From contig JASAMV010007721.1 of assembly GCA_030248065.1 (NCBI GenBank), positions 1 to 64,000 on the forward strand: 64,000 nt of DNA, written 5' to 3'. The DNA is from Rhynchonema sp. JSB1_4. Lineage: Eukaryota > Nematoda > Chromadorea > Monhysterida > Xyalidae. Each line of letters begins with the position of its first letter. Within the stretch, counting starts at the first letter, position 1. Positions 11,835-22,294 of this stretch are shown one piece after another. A program made the position numbers and the translations under genes. The notes under the pieces were generated by a model. That model saw only the letters and a program-made list of their open reading frames with translations, did no database searches and had not been told where the DNA came from.

Positions 11835-12518
11835 CCGTATTGTCGGAAATAGAACCCCCCATTTAATTAACCCCCCCCATTAACTGAACCCCCCAAATGG
11901 CTCGAAATCAAAAATAGAACCCCCCATTAATTGACCCCCCGCCCCCATTAATAGAACCCCACCCCCAACCTTCGCCGTACCACAGATTAGTGGTATGGTA
12001 TGGTAAGGCTGTGTTGTTGTGTCAAACGTTGTTTAAGCTTGCGTGCACTAACAGAATACAGCTTTTTAAGCATAATTGCCGCTGTTAAAGTTAGAAAATA
12101 CGGAAAACAAGCCATTTTTAGGGGTATTATGAACAATGATTGTTTTCGTCGGGGGGCCAGATGAAAAATATAACCCCCCAATAATTGACCCCCCATAAAC
12201 TGAACCCCCCAGCCCAAAATGACCCCAGTGAAAAAATAGACCCCCGGATTCTATTTCCGACAATACGGTAGGGGGTAGTGTACCTGGAATTTCGGGGGGA
12301 TCCGGTTTTTTTGGAAGATTTTTCGGGGCGGGTAGGGTACAATACAAGTTTTTTTGGGTGCCTATTTTTATGTGCTATAAAGTACATATATCGCGCGTAG
12401 TGCGCGGTTTTTTGCACTTTTGTGTTTTCGGTCGAAATTTGGCCATTTTTGACCGAAAAAGTGGCATTTTGAGGGCAAAAATCGGGGCGGGTAAGGTACC
12501 AGAGCGGGGCGGGTAGGG
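11795..12518. mobile_element. GGGCGGGTAGGGTAC-array element, interrupted by a TA-flanked MITE
   Basis: Outside the inserted MITE (11835-12268) the remaining text carries repeated GGGCGGGTAGGGTAC-type units on both sides (near 11800, 11828, 12325, 12484, 12505). Its AT-rich core includes CGCGCGTAGTGCGCGGTTTT, ATTTGGCCATTTTTGACCG and GGCATTTTGAGGGCAAAAAT. The same core style, with GCGCGTAGCGCGCGATTTTT, is in the element at 26751-27225. The true ends of this element were not established. Confidence 0.5.
11835..12268. mobile_element. TA-flanked MITE (Tc1/mariner-type) with GAACCCCCCATTAATTGACC arrays
   Basis: Terminal inverted repeats CCGTATTGTCGGAAATAGAA (11835) and its near-exact complement ending CCGACAATACGG (12268), with TA on both outer sides (11833-11834, 12269-12270). 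Inside, arrays of C-rich units such as AACCCCCCATTAATTGACCC sit beside each end; the centre is ordinary sequence. 434 bp, no transposase. It is inserted in another repetitive element. Confidence 0.85.
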
Positions 12519-12525
12519 CAGTGTA

Positions 12526-12920
12526 CCGTAAAAATCTAAATAGAAGGGGGCTTTATTAATTCACTGACCCCATTTCGGGGGGCTCAATTACGGGGGGCTC
12601 TATCCCGGGAGGCTCTATTAATTCACTGACCCGAACCTGAAAAACTGTTCCCAGAAAAACCCCTAAAAAGGGTTTTGAAAGGATGTTTTTTCGCTTGTGA
12701 TCGCATTTGTTCGTGTCTATTCGTCAATAAGAGGCGTATTATGTGCTCTGAAGTGAACGAACAACAACGTGCATAAGTGTACATGTGCACCACTATAAAG
12801 CCTTCATACACTACAGTATAGCGGATGTTACTTGGGGGCTCTATTCCGGGGGGGCTCTATTAATTCACTGACCCCTTTTTGGGGTGCTCTATTCCGGGGG
12901 CTGTATTTAGGTTTTTGCGG
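12526..12920. mobile_element. TA-flanked MITE with GGGGGCTCTATTAATTCA arrays
   Basis: Ends CCGTAAAAATCTAAATA (12526) and the complement of CCGCAAAAACCTAAATA (to 12920), with TA at 12524-12525 and 12921-12922. Each end is followed inward by repeated GGGGGCTCTATTAATTCACT units ending in GACCCC, at 12544-12630 and 12834-12905. The flanks CAGTG/TA and TA/GTTCCTAGGGG rejoin into CAGTGTAGTTCCTAGGGG, the terminus seen in the hAT-like element at 27602. This MITE therefore landed 5 bp inside another transposon end. Confidence 0.85.
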
Positions 12921-13250
12921 TAGTTCCTAGGGGTGTGGATTTTTTAACCAAATTTAGTTGCTGTTTAGCTACTAAACTTATTGGAAAGCTAGTAATTTTT
13001 CAAATTTAGTAGCCTAGAAGCTACTAAATTTTGTATGTTGGCCAAAAAAGCTAGTAAATTCGCTTTTCAGCGGCAAAAAAGCTACTACATTTTTTATTTT
13101 ACTAGCTTTTTGCTAGAAGCCCATTTTGAAAAAATAAACCCTGTCTAGGGGGAGGGAGTCCCCCCAAAAGGTACACTAACCGCCGCCGCGACCAATGTAC
13201 ACTAGTACACTAACCGCCGCGCTAGGTACACTAACCGTCTCAATTTTTGC
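12921..13250. repeat. Array-bearing repeat: AGCTACTAAATT and GTACACTAACCGCCGC units
   Basis: About seven AGCTA(C/G)TAAATT-like units in both orientations lie at 12955-13115. They are followed by CTAGGGGGAGGGAGTCCCCCC at 13145-13166 and then three to four GGTACACTAACCG(CCGC) units to 13230. The G-run/C-run palindrome resembles that near the ends of the elements at 25701, 26751 and 27602. The left terminus may be the CAGTG at 12519; the right end was not found. Confidence 0.55.
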
Positions 13251-13492
13251 CCAAAATAGGCCTCATTTGGGGTTTTTGCACCGGTCGACCGGTCGCACAC
13301 ACATATATTGTATTCATTTAATTTTTTTCCTTCCGTAATCGACCAAGAGCAAACTACACAAACAATTTGAACAATACCTACCAAGCCCAAGAACAAAGCT
13401 GACAAATCTGACACGATTCCGGTGCGAGCGTTAAGAACAAAACAACCCTAGTTGCTGTTGTGACTTTGCGGCGTCTCGGGCGGCGCAGAACC

Positions 13493-16400
13493 ATGCGATT
13501 GTTATCCATCGATTGTTTCGTGCAAGTTTTGTTCGTGTTGATGTTATGGAGCCGACGTGTCGCAACGCAATCTTCCGACGACTCCCAAGATTCGACTTCT
13601 GCCGCAAATGAAGGTTGGTTAATGGTGGGCGATAGCAGCGGAGCTAGTCGCATCGCAATGACCATTAAAAACGCCCGCATTCAGACACAACTGTACTGTC
13701 TGTCTGCTAGCATTACATAAGTCGCAATCAGTCCGGCCGCTTTTGGTCGGACCGGGAAAAACCACTTCAAAACACATTTAGGGTATTCTTGGGATCAATT
13801 TTTTCAGACTTGGGTAGGCCTGTGAAAAATAGAGCCCCCGGATTATCTACAGCTCGCCAAAATGAGGTCAGTCAAGTAGCAGAGCTCTCGTCCCCGATGA
13901 CAGTGTGGTCAGTGGTAGATCGGATGGTGGACTTTTACCATGGGAGATGAGGGCTTGTCCCGTCACAAACGTTAAGCAAGGAGGAGCCGCGGACGGAGGC
14001 GACTGTCGGGAATGGTTGTTGTGTTGTATGATGTGTTTTACGATTGCTTACTGACTGTGATGAAGCTGCTGTCGTACAAACTGACCATCGGGGTGCGAAA
14101 CCACGTTCCCTCAAGTTTTTTTCGCCAGTATGGGCTGTGTCGTACAAGTTTTGGTGGGGGGCAGAACTGTGTTTTACATTTTGCCTCAAAACTTTACTGT
14201 ATTGACGTTTGACGTGCCTGTCTGCACCCAGTTCAACCGCCAACAACAAGCGATGGAGCTGCAACCGGAACCGAGACATCAACAGGCGCACAAAGTTCGG
14301 CACCTTCGACTTCAATTACAGAAGATGAAGTGTTAGAAAGTTCGTATTAGTGTATTTTGCGTCTTGTTATTGGCAACTTTTCCGTTTTATGATTGTTTCT
14401 GCGTACGTGCTACGTTACTGTTTTTCTTCTGTGCAGGCGTAACCACTTCAGCACCAGCTGCGAAACCGCAGGCTTCCGTGCCCACACCCCAGCCCACCGC
14501 GGACCCGGGTTCGAACTCTGGTGGTGATTTACCGGTGCCACAAGATGGTGTGTTGTGGGGTACATTCTTGTGGTGCTTTAACCCTCTTATGTGGGGCTTT
14601 TATTAATTCCTGCAACATTGTATTCTTGATAGTGATCCTGAATGAAATTTTGAATTGGATTTATTGGGTGGTCGCGGCTTTCGTTCACGTGGAAGTTATC
14701 ATCTCATCCGAAAATGAAAGTGGCCAATGAATTCCACTTTAGCTTCCAACGACGCGGCACCGGTTCAACCTCAAAGTTCACGTTCTGACCGCAGTGATGA
14801 TGCAGGCTCGAGTCCAGTGCAACAACCCACCAACAATGTGGCACAACAGCTTATACAACAGGTGTCGAAATCTGCATTCTCGCAGGCGACGCAAAGCTTG
14901 ACAAATGCGTTCAAGGCAAGCGTAGATTTCGTTGGTTTTTGTTTGAATTTTTGAAAGTGTTTTATTTATAAAAATGCCTAAACAACAAAGGCCCGTTGTT
15001 GATTTCAGGGCAATTCACTGCCTGGCTTGAGCCAACTGGTAGAAGCGATTCCCGGGGCGGAAAAGTTTCCAGGTAAGTAGAAGTTATAAAGGTAAGAAAA
15101 TCGTGTCTAATTGTCCACAAAGAAATCTAGATAAAAAAATTATACCTAGCCTTGCGCTCACTGGGTCTCGATCCGTCCGACGGTGGCCTGATCATTCCGG
15201 GCCTGGGTGGCGAGGAGACACAGCGCGCCGTCAGTGGATTTGGTTTGTTTTTTTCAGTTTCTTAAGTGTATTTTTAGTTCAATTGTTGGACCAACTTTCA
15301 GCACGACCGCTCAGTCAACTGGTAGCGAGCGATGGCAACACAAACGGACTTGGTCAAAGTGTGAGCAGTCTGTTAGAATCGATCCCGGACCTGGTCAAGG
15401 ACGCCCCGCCAGCGCCCGTCGATTTTTCGAAGGTAATCTCTGGTAAAATATTTTAGTATTTTCTGTAATCAGTTGCCTGATCCCCCGGTGAAATCCTGAG
15501 TGACTGCTGACTAACGTATTTATTTATTAATATATTTATATATTTATTATTATATATTAACTTTATTTATTTTGCGTCCCACGGCATCAACTGTAAAATG
15601 TGAGTACGAACACGAAAATTCTGTTCGTTTTCACAACTGCAGGTCTCACCCGAGCTGATGTCCCATTTGTTGAACGGTGGCGCATTGCCTGGTATATCAC
15701 CGGCAGCAATGGACAAGTACATGCGGTTGCACATGAACCAATTGGTGGAAACAGCGAGAATGGCGCTGAAGGTGAATAAAATAAATTTCATATTTCTTTT
15801 TTCTCATTTTCCTGATATTAAATTGTTCATGTACAGGGTGACCAAGCAGCCGGTCGTCGAATGCCGAAACTGAGTGCGCTGCCAAAGGACATGGTCGACA
15901 ACGTGTTGGCTGGCAAAAATCTGCCACGTGCGTTTCACAAACTGATAAAAAATTAGTTCACAAATAAATGCGGTGTCAAACCTGGTGATTGGGATTAGAT
16001 TAGCCTCGCGATCAGCGTGTTCTTTGATCGAAAACAATGATTTAATTCCAAAGATGACATTATAGACCATAACTGAACAATTTTCTTCGTTGCACAGTAT
16101 AATGTCAAAACGTGTGGGTGTGTGGGACCTCCCAAATTCCGATCCATAGCGAAGCGATTCAGGTAGATCTGAATCGATCGTCAAATGTGATATGTATCTC
16201 TGCATAACGCGAGCCCAAAATGAATCATAGCAAAAATCAATCAGTGTTACACAATTCAGGTCTGAATTCCGAGCAAACAACGGTGCTGAAAGAGTTCTAT
16301 CTGGTTTGGAAGGACGAACTTGAAGACGACGATGCCACGTCAAGCAGCGAAGCCCCGAAGGTTGCCAAGCTCGATCTCGGACTCACCACCGAACAATTGA

Positions 16401-19400
16401 TGGCCAGACTACCCAAACACTTCGATCTGACACGATTGCCGCAGAAACTTGTCAGCCAAGTACGATTGGGGGGAACTGTTTTGGTGCGTTCTTCAGATAG
16501 ACGATACCTGAAAGAACGAAAATGAAAGAAATGTTCTGAAGCTAGTGCACATGCGCAGTTGAGGGTTTCCAGTGCCCTTACCACCATGAAGCACACGTGT
16601 TTCAATGAAGTGTGTGTGTGTGTGTGGGGTTCGGTTGATATCGAACCTGGTAATCGGTCCAGTTCTTCCGAACACTAATGGTTTCACCTCATGTGAGTTT
16701 TTCTGAAATTACAATCCCAGTCAATTGTCAATTTTTTGCCCAGGTTGCGTCGGGCGAAGGTGTCGACATTCTGTTGCTGCCGCCTGACATGCTGCAAGCG
16801 TTCATTGACCACAATCCCGACTTGGCCGACAAAATTCGCGCTGCCCTCAACAGTGCTGATCTGGTAAACTTGCAACTGTTTTTTTTTGTTTCAAGAACGG
16901 TGACCAAGTAGTGCGCAATTCAAAAAATAATGACCCAACCTAACCCCCGCTATTCGGGCGAACGGGCATTTGAGCAAAGCACGTTTGAGCAAGACCACTT
17001 TGAGCAAGTGAAAAAGAGCAGAAGCCAAAAGAGCAGAACTTAAAAACAAATAGGCTTAAGCCCAATCTAATACCTAAATCAACCCAAGCCTAAGCCATTG
17101 GGACAAAATAATAGGTCTGCTCTGTTTGTTCTGCCTTTTTTCTTGCTCAAAGTGGTCTTGCTCAAATGCGCTTTGCTCAATTGCCCGGCCGTCGCTATTC
17201 GGTCCATTTTTGCCATTTTGCAGTCCATGGCGCAATCGACTACCAGTGAGCCATTGCCAGCAGCTGAGCCGTACACTGGTGCAACCGTGTCGCCTTACGA
17301 TCTGCTGAAGCAGTATGATGAGACGGACAAAGACGACAAGAGCACCATATTCGATGGATATAATTGGTTAGTTTATGCCAGATTTGCGTCGACACCAGCG
17401 TCTCGGTGGCATGGTGATCCGGTGACCACATTGGGTCGGTCATTGGCTGGATAGTCCACATTTGCGAATCGAATGCTGTCAGTCTGTCCCGTTGCAGGGT
17501 GTACTTTCTGATTGGCTTGGTCGCGATTATCGTCATTTCGCTCACGATCGTCGCCTATCTCTGCTATCGTCAGCGCCAGGTTCGTGTTTCTCATCAAATT
17601 GCACGATGTAGTGTCCAGGCACATACCAGTCCTGTAGACAGGGTCGCCGCTGTGTGAAGTTGAGATGCCTATTTCCTCAACAATCTGTCCGTGCTACCCA
17701 AGCTCGCAATCAGCGTAGTCCGGGATTTGTAAGGGCTGTACTCTATTTGTACTGTACTGTTTTATATTTCCAGCATCGTCTAGCTGAAGCGTTGTTGCCC
17801 CGCACACAGTCGGATTTGAGCACTCGGAAAGTCAAACTGGCTGATCGTCTGACGCGGGCCGGTGCGAAACGGGACGCAAAATCGAAAGTCCACCCCGTGC
17901 CGGTTTCATCCGAACTGTCAAGCTCTGGATGGTCGAGCCGCACCGGACCAGGTCTGTCTCGGCCACGGGCGGGTTGCCTTTTGAAATGATCGAGATTTAG
18001 TGGGCATGGGCAGTGGGCACTGATTTCGACCGGACCGTTCACAAACTGCAGGTTTACTATATTAGTCGAAATCACAGCCTAAATCGAATCCACTGAAGTT
18101 AAATGTCGAAATACACATGATTTCAAAAAACTCGAGACAAAGACGAACGGGCTCATCTGACCACCAAGGTTGCCAGTGACTGCTAGTTTTTGTCTGCACA
18201 TGCCTGGAAGTACCCGACATGTCTCTGGGTCACAACAGTTCTTGTCGGTCAAATTCACCACGTAATGACACAGGATGGAACGCATACGACATGGTTGACA
18301 TGGAGGCGAGCAAGTTGTTCCCGAATGCATCAATGTTGGTCACCGGTATCCGTCCGTTGTCGTACCTTCCGGCCAACAGCAGCGTCACCGTGCTGCATCC
18401 ATCCTACGCTCTGCGCACACCACAGGTACATCATCGGGGGGGGATGGAAACGCACAAGCCTAGTGTCGGTCGTAATTTGTGGTCGAAATGCTCTGTCGTG
18501 GGTGTTTTTTGCTGCTGTTGGTACAAAGTTGCAAAAGCTGAAAGAGCGCGTTATTACCATTGGCAGGAATAAAATTTTAGGGGATCGCATTGGTTTCTTG
18601 AACACGACCAAGAAGTAAAATTTTCTATTGGCTATGATTTCAAAAATAGCGCTTATTGGCGCCGTGCAAACCATTTTTGTGCACTCTTCCAAATCATGAC
18701 TCTAAACCTCGAGATTTCAAATCTTATTCCAAGAAGTCACGTGCATGAGCAAGGCAGATCAGATTTCGATCGTGATCGTACAACTAAATTACCGTTTCAC
18801 CCTATTTCAGGCGCGTTCCACGCCCAAGTCTGGCATTCCAGTGTTCCATGCACCCGCACCCCCACCTTCATCAACATCGGTTCGCATCGGTGTGACGCCA
18901 GCCTCGGACACGGCCAAACGGGTGTGTCAGACTGAACCGGTGCGTTGCTTTGGGGAAGGGATGGCATTGACCGGTGTGCACTCTGCTGGCTGGCATCTGG
19001 GGGTAGTTTGGTCAGCGTGAATTTGGTGTGAGCACACTCGGTCGCCTTGTCGTGCACCAGACCAAATCCGATCTCCACGCCACAAAAGTACGTGGTCGGA
19101 TCGGATATACTTTGGTCCCATGACTTTGTATGAACTTGAGATTGGCAATTTGCTGATCACTATAATTTACGCTGGTCGAAATTATTTTCACCAGTCTCAA
19201 AAAGTCGCGCAGTGACCGAAGTAGAATCGATCCGCTCAAGTTTGGCACCGCTCGTGGTGAAAGTGAATCATTTTTATTTCGACCGAAATTCACAAGCTGG
19301 TGGTGCACCAGGTCATCGTCAGTGCGGATTCACCGGTGCGCAGCCATGCTAAACAGTGCCCGTTTCTTGTCCAGGTGAGTCGATCGATGTCGTCGCGATC

Positions 19401-19458
19401 CTACAGCTCAAGGGACATGGCCGGCTACTTTGATTTGAGCAACGCATCCAAACAGTGA
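13493..19458 (+). CDS. Single-pass type I membrane protein of unrecognised family, 17 exons, about 717 aa
   Basis: Exons: 13493-13613, 14232-14339, 14437-14547, 14743-14915, 15009-15072, 15150-15242, 15302-15432, 15643-15771, 15837-15927, 16260-16459, 16744-16863, 17224-17366, 17498-17579, 17774-17951, 18211-18425, 18811-18921, 19375-19458. All phases agree. The start at 13493 gives a signal peptide (MRLLSIDCFVQVLFVLML). Then comes a Ser/Thr/Pro/Gln-rich, probably O-glycosylated region to about residue 170, then a helical part with recurring short hydrophobic blocks (LSQLVEAIPG, LSQLV, SSLLESIPDLV, SHLLNGG, LMARLPKHF, LLLPPDMLQAFIDH). A membrane helix (FLIGLVAIIVISLTIVAYL) lies near residue 500. 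The tail is basic, about 200 residues, rich in Ser and Pro, ending SNASKQ. No catalytic motif or known domain was recognised. Exon 4 may end at 14915 (GC donor) or 14921; exon 2's donor is weak. Confidence 0.85.
16958..17193. mobile_element. Palindromic MITE in intron 11, with duplicated GCTATTCGG flanks
   Basis: The left arm GGGCATTTGAGCAAAGCACG continuing TTTGAGCAAGACCACTTTGA is mirrored by AAGTGGTCTTGCTCAAATGC and GCTTTGCTCAATTGCCC on the right. GCTATTCGG occurs directly outside both ends (16949-16957 and 17194-17202), an 8-9 bp target duplication. 236 bp. The repeated TTGAGCAA units form the arms. The middle adds GAGCAGAA / TTCTGC pairs and TAAGCCC text. Confidence 0.8.
19301..19330 (+). 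repeat. Dispersed motif, best-preserved copy
   Basis: TGGTGCACCAGGTCATCGTC followed by AGTGCGGATT, in the last intron of the membrane-protein gene; see the entry at 7690 for the other copies. Confidence 0.55.
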
Positions 19459-20935
19459 TCTGCGATCGTTTTTTGTGTTTTCAATTTTTACTTGCCATCT
19501 TTTCGCTCGGTTTTTTGACAGATTTACACATTATGATCCCACTTTTCTACTTTTTTTATTTTCCTGGACTTTACTACTTTATTTTGCTATCGTTGCCTTT
19601 CTGTGATGATCACTGTGGTGCTTTGTGTTTTGTTTGAATCCTCTGTTATGCAGGCTTAATTTCTTTTCTATCTTGACGAGTCATTCTTCAGGATTTTATT
19701 TATGTTTTGCAGTCGAATAGGCTGTTGTTCATTACTTTCTGCCATCTTGACGAACTTGTGTTATTTTTTGCCTTTCCTCATGTTCATATCCTGCGGCAGT
19801 GAACAAGTAGCTGTACTGTACGTTACGCGTGTGTCTGGCGGATATTTTTTTAGCTCAATGCTGTAGATAACAAACACGCCATGAAGCCTGTCACAAATTC
19901 AATCCACGCAGATACGTTATCGCATATGAACTGCAAACAAAGGCACCACCCACTCATAATTGTCAGCATATTAGTCTGACTACCGCCAATAAAAGATGAG
20001 CGAAATGGTCGTCATTTGTCAGATGGTTTGTGCTGGCTGGCTGGCTGTGTATCGTTGAATCGGCACACACAAACAAGATTTGATGCTTTTGGTATTGGTA
20101 TGGTAATGTAGCACATGAATGCCCCTTGGCTTTGGGACTGAGTTTTTGTGTGTGAATGTCAAAACCCGGTAGCAACTGCATGCACATACTGTATTCAATA
20201 CATTGCTTCACTTCAATTCATGATCAACGGAATGAATACACGACGACGGTTAGTGCTCATTGTTGTGGCCATGTGTTTTCATAATACATTGTGTACCTTC
20301 AACAGGTCGCTATTTTTAAAAGTGTTTGGAGCCGGTTTTTTTTAAATTCCAGCAGGATGTTGATGCCATACCACAGTCCAGTTAGGTACGTTTATCTTGC
20401 AACTGAAACACAATTGAACGCATGTTTGTATATAATAACTTGTTTGTTGACAGCACAAGCAGGTGCACATAATGCCCTGAGCACTGTCATTGATGTGGCC
20501 GGTGAAGTTCGATCAAGCCCCCCCCAAATGGGCCCTCCCAGTCGCAGCTGACCCCAAGTTGCAGTATATAAATATGATAAAGATGCTCATACTCGTCGAG
20601 AAGAAGCAAAAGCATACGCATTTACAGTTCCAAAAGCCTATATTTACACCAAACGACGCGATGCCAATCATTGAGGCATATTTTGGATAAATTTTTATGT
20701 TCAAAATCTCAAAACGCGCTTGTCCCAACTTAGCCCCCAGGGGGTTTAATCAAACTTCCCCGGCACGGTTTGTATGTAACCAACTCAAACGGCAGTTTGA
20801 ATTGTGGTCGCCTAAATTCAAATGCATCCTGAAGCGTTCAACTGGAAGCTTAGTTGCTTGTGAAAATGGCATATGCTCGATGTAAGTAATATTCCGAGTG
20901 CAAGGTCTTGTTAACACAGTGTACGCAGGGTTGGA
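19459..20935. other. Gene-free stretch after the membrane-protein gene
   Basis: T-rich 3' flank and intergenic DNA. No exon-like frame, RNA gene or clear repeat was recognised. GGTTTTTTTTAAATTCCAG near 20334 resembles an acceptor but no open continuation with family similarity follows. Confidence 0.4.
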
Positions 20936-21709
20936 TTAAAAAAAAAAGTAAAAATTTTTTTGTAAAAAAAAATTTTTTTTTTTTAAAAAAAGTTGGTCAC
21001 TTTTTTTATTTTAAAATTTTAAAAAGTAAGTCCACTTTTTTTATTATTTTTCCCCTTTTTTTCGTTATTTTCTCACTTTTTTAAGGTAAAAATGTATGTT
21101 TTCATGCGTTTTATTGCTCATCATTCTCAAAAAATCGCCTGCGGCGCTTATATTTCAGTTTAAAATGGCGTTGTAATGGACTCATACAGTTCCTAGACAT
21201 CCCAACAATCGCTGCACGTATAATATAGGACACCCCATACCGTGGCGTATACTGTGCAGTTATTGAGCTATCGACGTAAGCTATCGACAGACTCCACGTT
21301 GCTCGCCTATTTGCAGTTGTGTGGATTTGTCATTTGTTGCTTTTGTCACACAACATGAGTGTGGTGTAGCTCTTTATCTCTCTTCAAATTTATCCCCAAA
21401 TTCACAAACAGCAGGTTGGTCTTCCTTTTGTCATATATGTATGCCCACAGAGTTACCTTCGGGCGGGTTCTCAAAGTTGTGACCAAATGGGCTAGATCGC
21501 AGGTGATCGCATGCAAGTCAGTGGAGAAGTTCTCTTTAGTGTCCCTCAAAACATACCTAAGTAACATGATTTCAGAAATTTCATTTTTCTAGAAACCAAT
21601 TTTTTGGGGGTCCGGAATAAAAAAAAGTGATTTTTAAAAAAAAAATTTTAAAAAGTTTTTTTTAAAAAAAAAAAGTTCGATAATAAAAAAATTTTTTAAT
21701 CCAACCCTG
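20936..21709. mobile_element. hAT-like non-autonomous element, exact 8-bp target duplication AGTGTACG
   Basis: The ends CAGGGTTGGATTAAAAAA (20936) and TTTTTTAATCCAACCCTG (to 21709) are inverted repeats in the CA(G)..(C)TG style of hAT elements. AGTGTACG is present immediately outside both (20928-20935, 21710-21717). Long A/T homopolymer arms of AAAAAAATTTTTTT type sit inside each end. The 500-bp centre has no transposase frame. Confidence 0.88.
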
Positions 21710-21717
21710 AGTGTACG

Positions 21718-22294
21718 GAAATGTAACTTCAAAATTATAACGGAACAAAGATAAAGTTGGCGTCAGATCGTTATCGTTCAAACGGTGCATTTTCTCACCC
21801 ACGGCGCACGACCGTCTTTCCCTTTTTAAGCCAATAACCAGCAATCAACCTGCTCTATGATCAAAGTTTGACACGTTTGTTGTGCAACAGTACATGTAGC
21901 TTCGCTGCTTGGTCTGACTTTCACTTGTATCAGCAGCGTTTCTTTGGTAGCCCGTTTCTAACTGTTTTCACAGATGAGCGGTGCAACAGGTCATCGCAAG
22001 TGCGATTATCGTACCAGATCGTCTTGTGACCCCGAAAACACCAAGCGCAGTTTCCTGCTGAAAGCCCCGGAGAATCACGCAGAAATTGGTAGAAAATAAG
22101 CAACCGATCAAAATTGAAGGCTAGAGAGAGGTTTAAGTGGAAAATTTTCTGCCAAACTCCCTTTGAGCTTTATTCTGGGATTGAGGGGGCCTGAAGTTGA
22201 AAGCTCTGAGGTACGTGAGCAGTCGTCTTATGAACTCAGCTTGCATCTTTTCAGTTCATTCAAGCGTCTGCTGTTACTATCGGTGCCAAATGTG
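21718..22294. other. Upstream region of the glycosyltransferase gene
   Basis: Contains a copy of the dispersed GGTGCAACAGGTCATCGCAA motif at 21979-22017 and a splice-acceptor-like TTGCATCTTTTCAG ending at 22254, so the 5' UTR may be spliced just before the start codon. No other gene is seen. Confidence 0.4.

Noticed and set aside
12955..13115. Coding or RNA gene in the AGCTACTAAATT region
   Set aside because: The regular pattern is the repeated motif itself in both orientations; no open frame or RNA fold beyond that.
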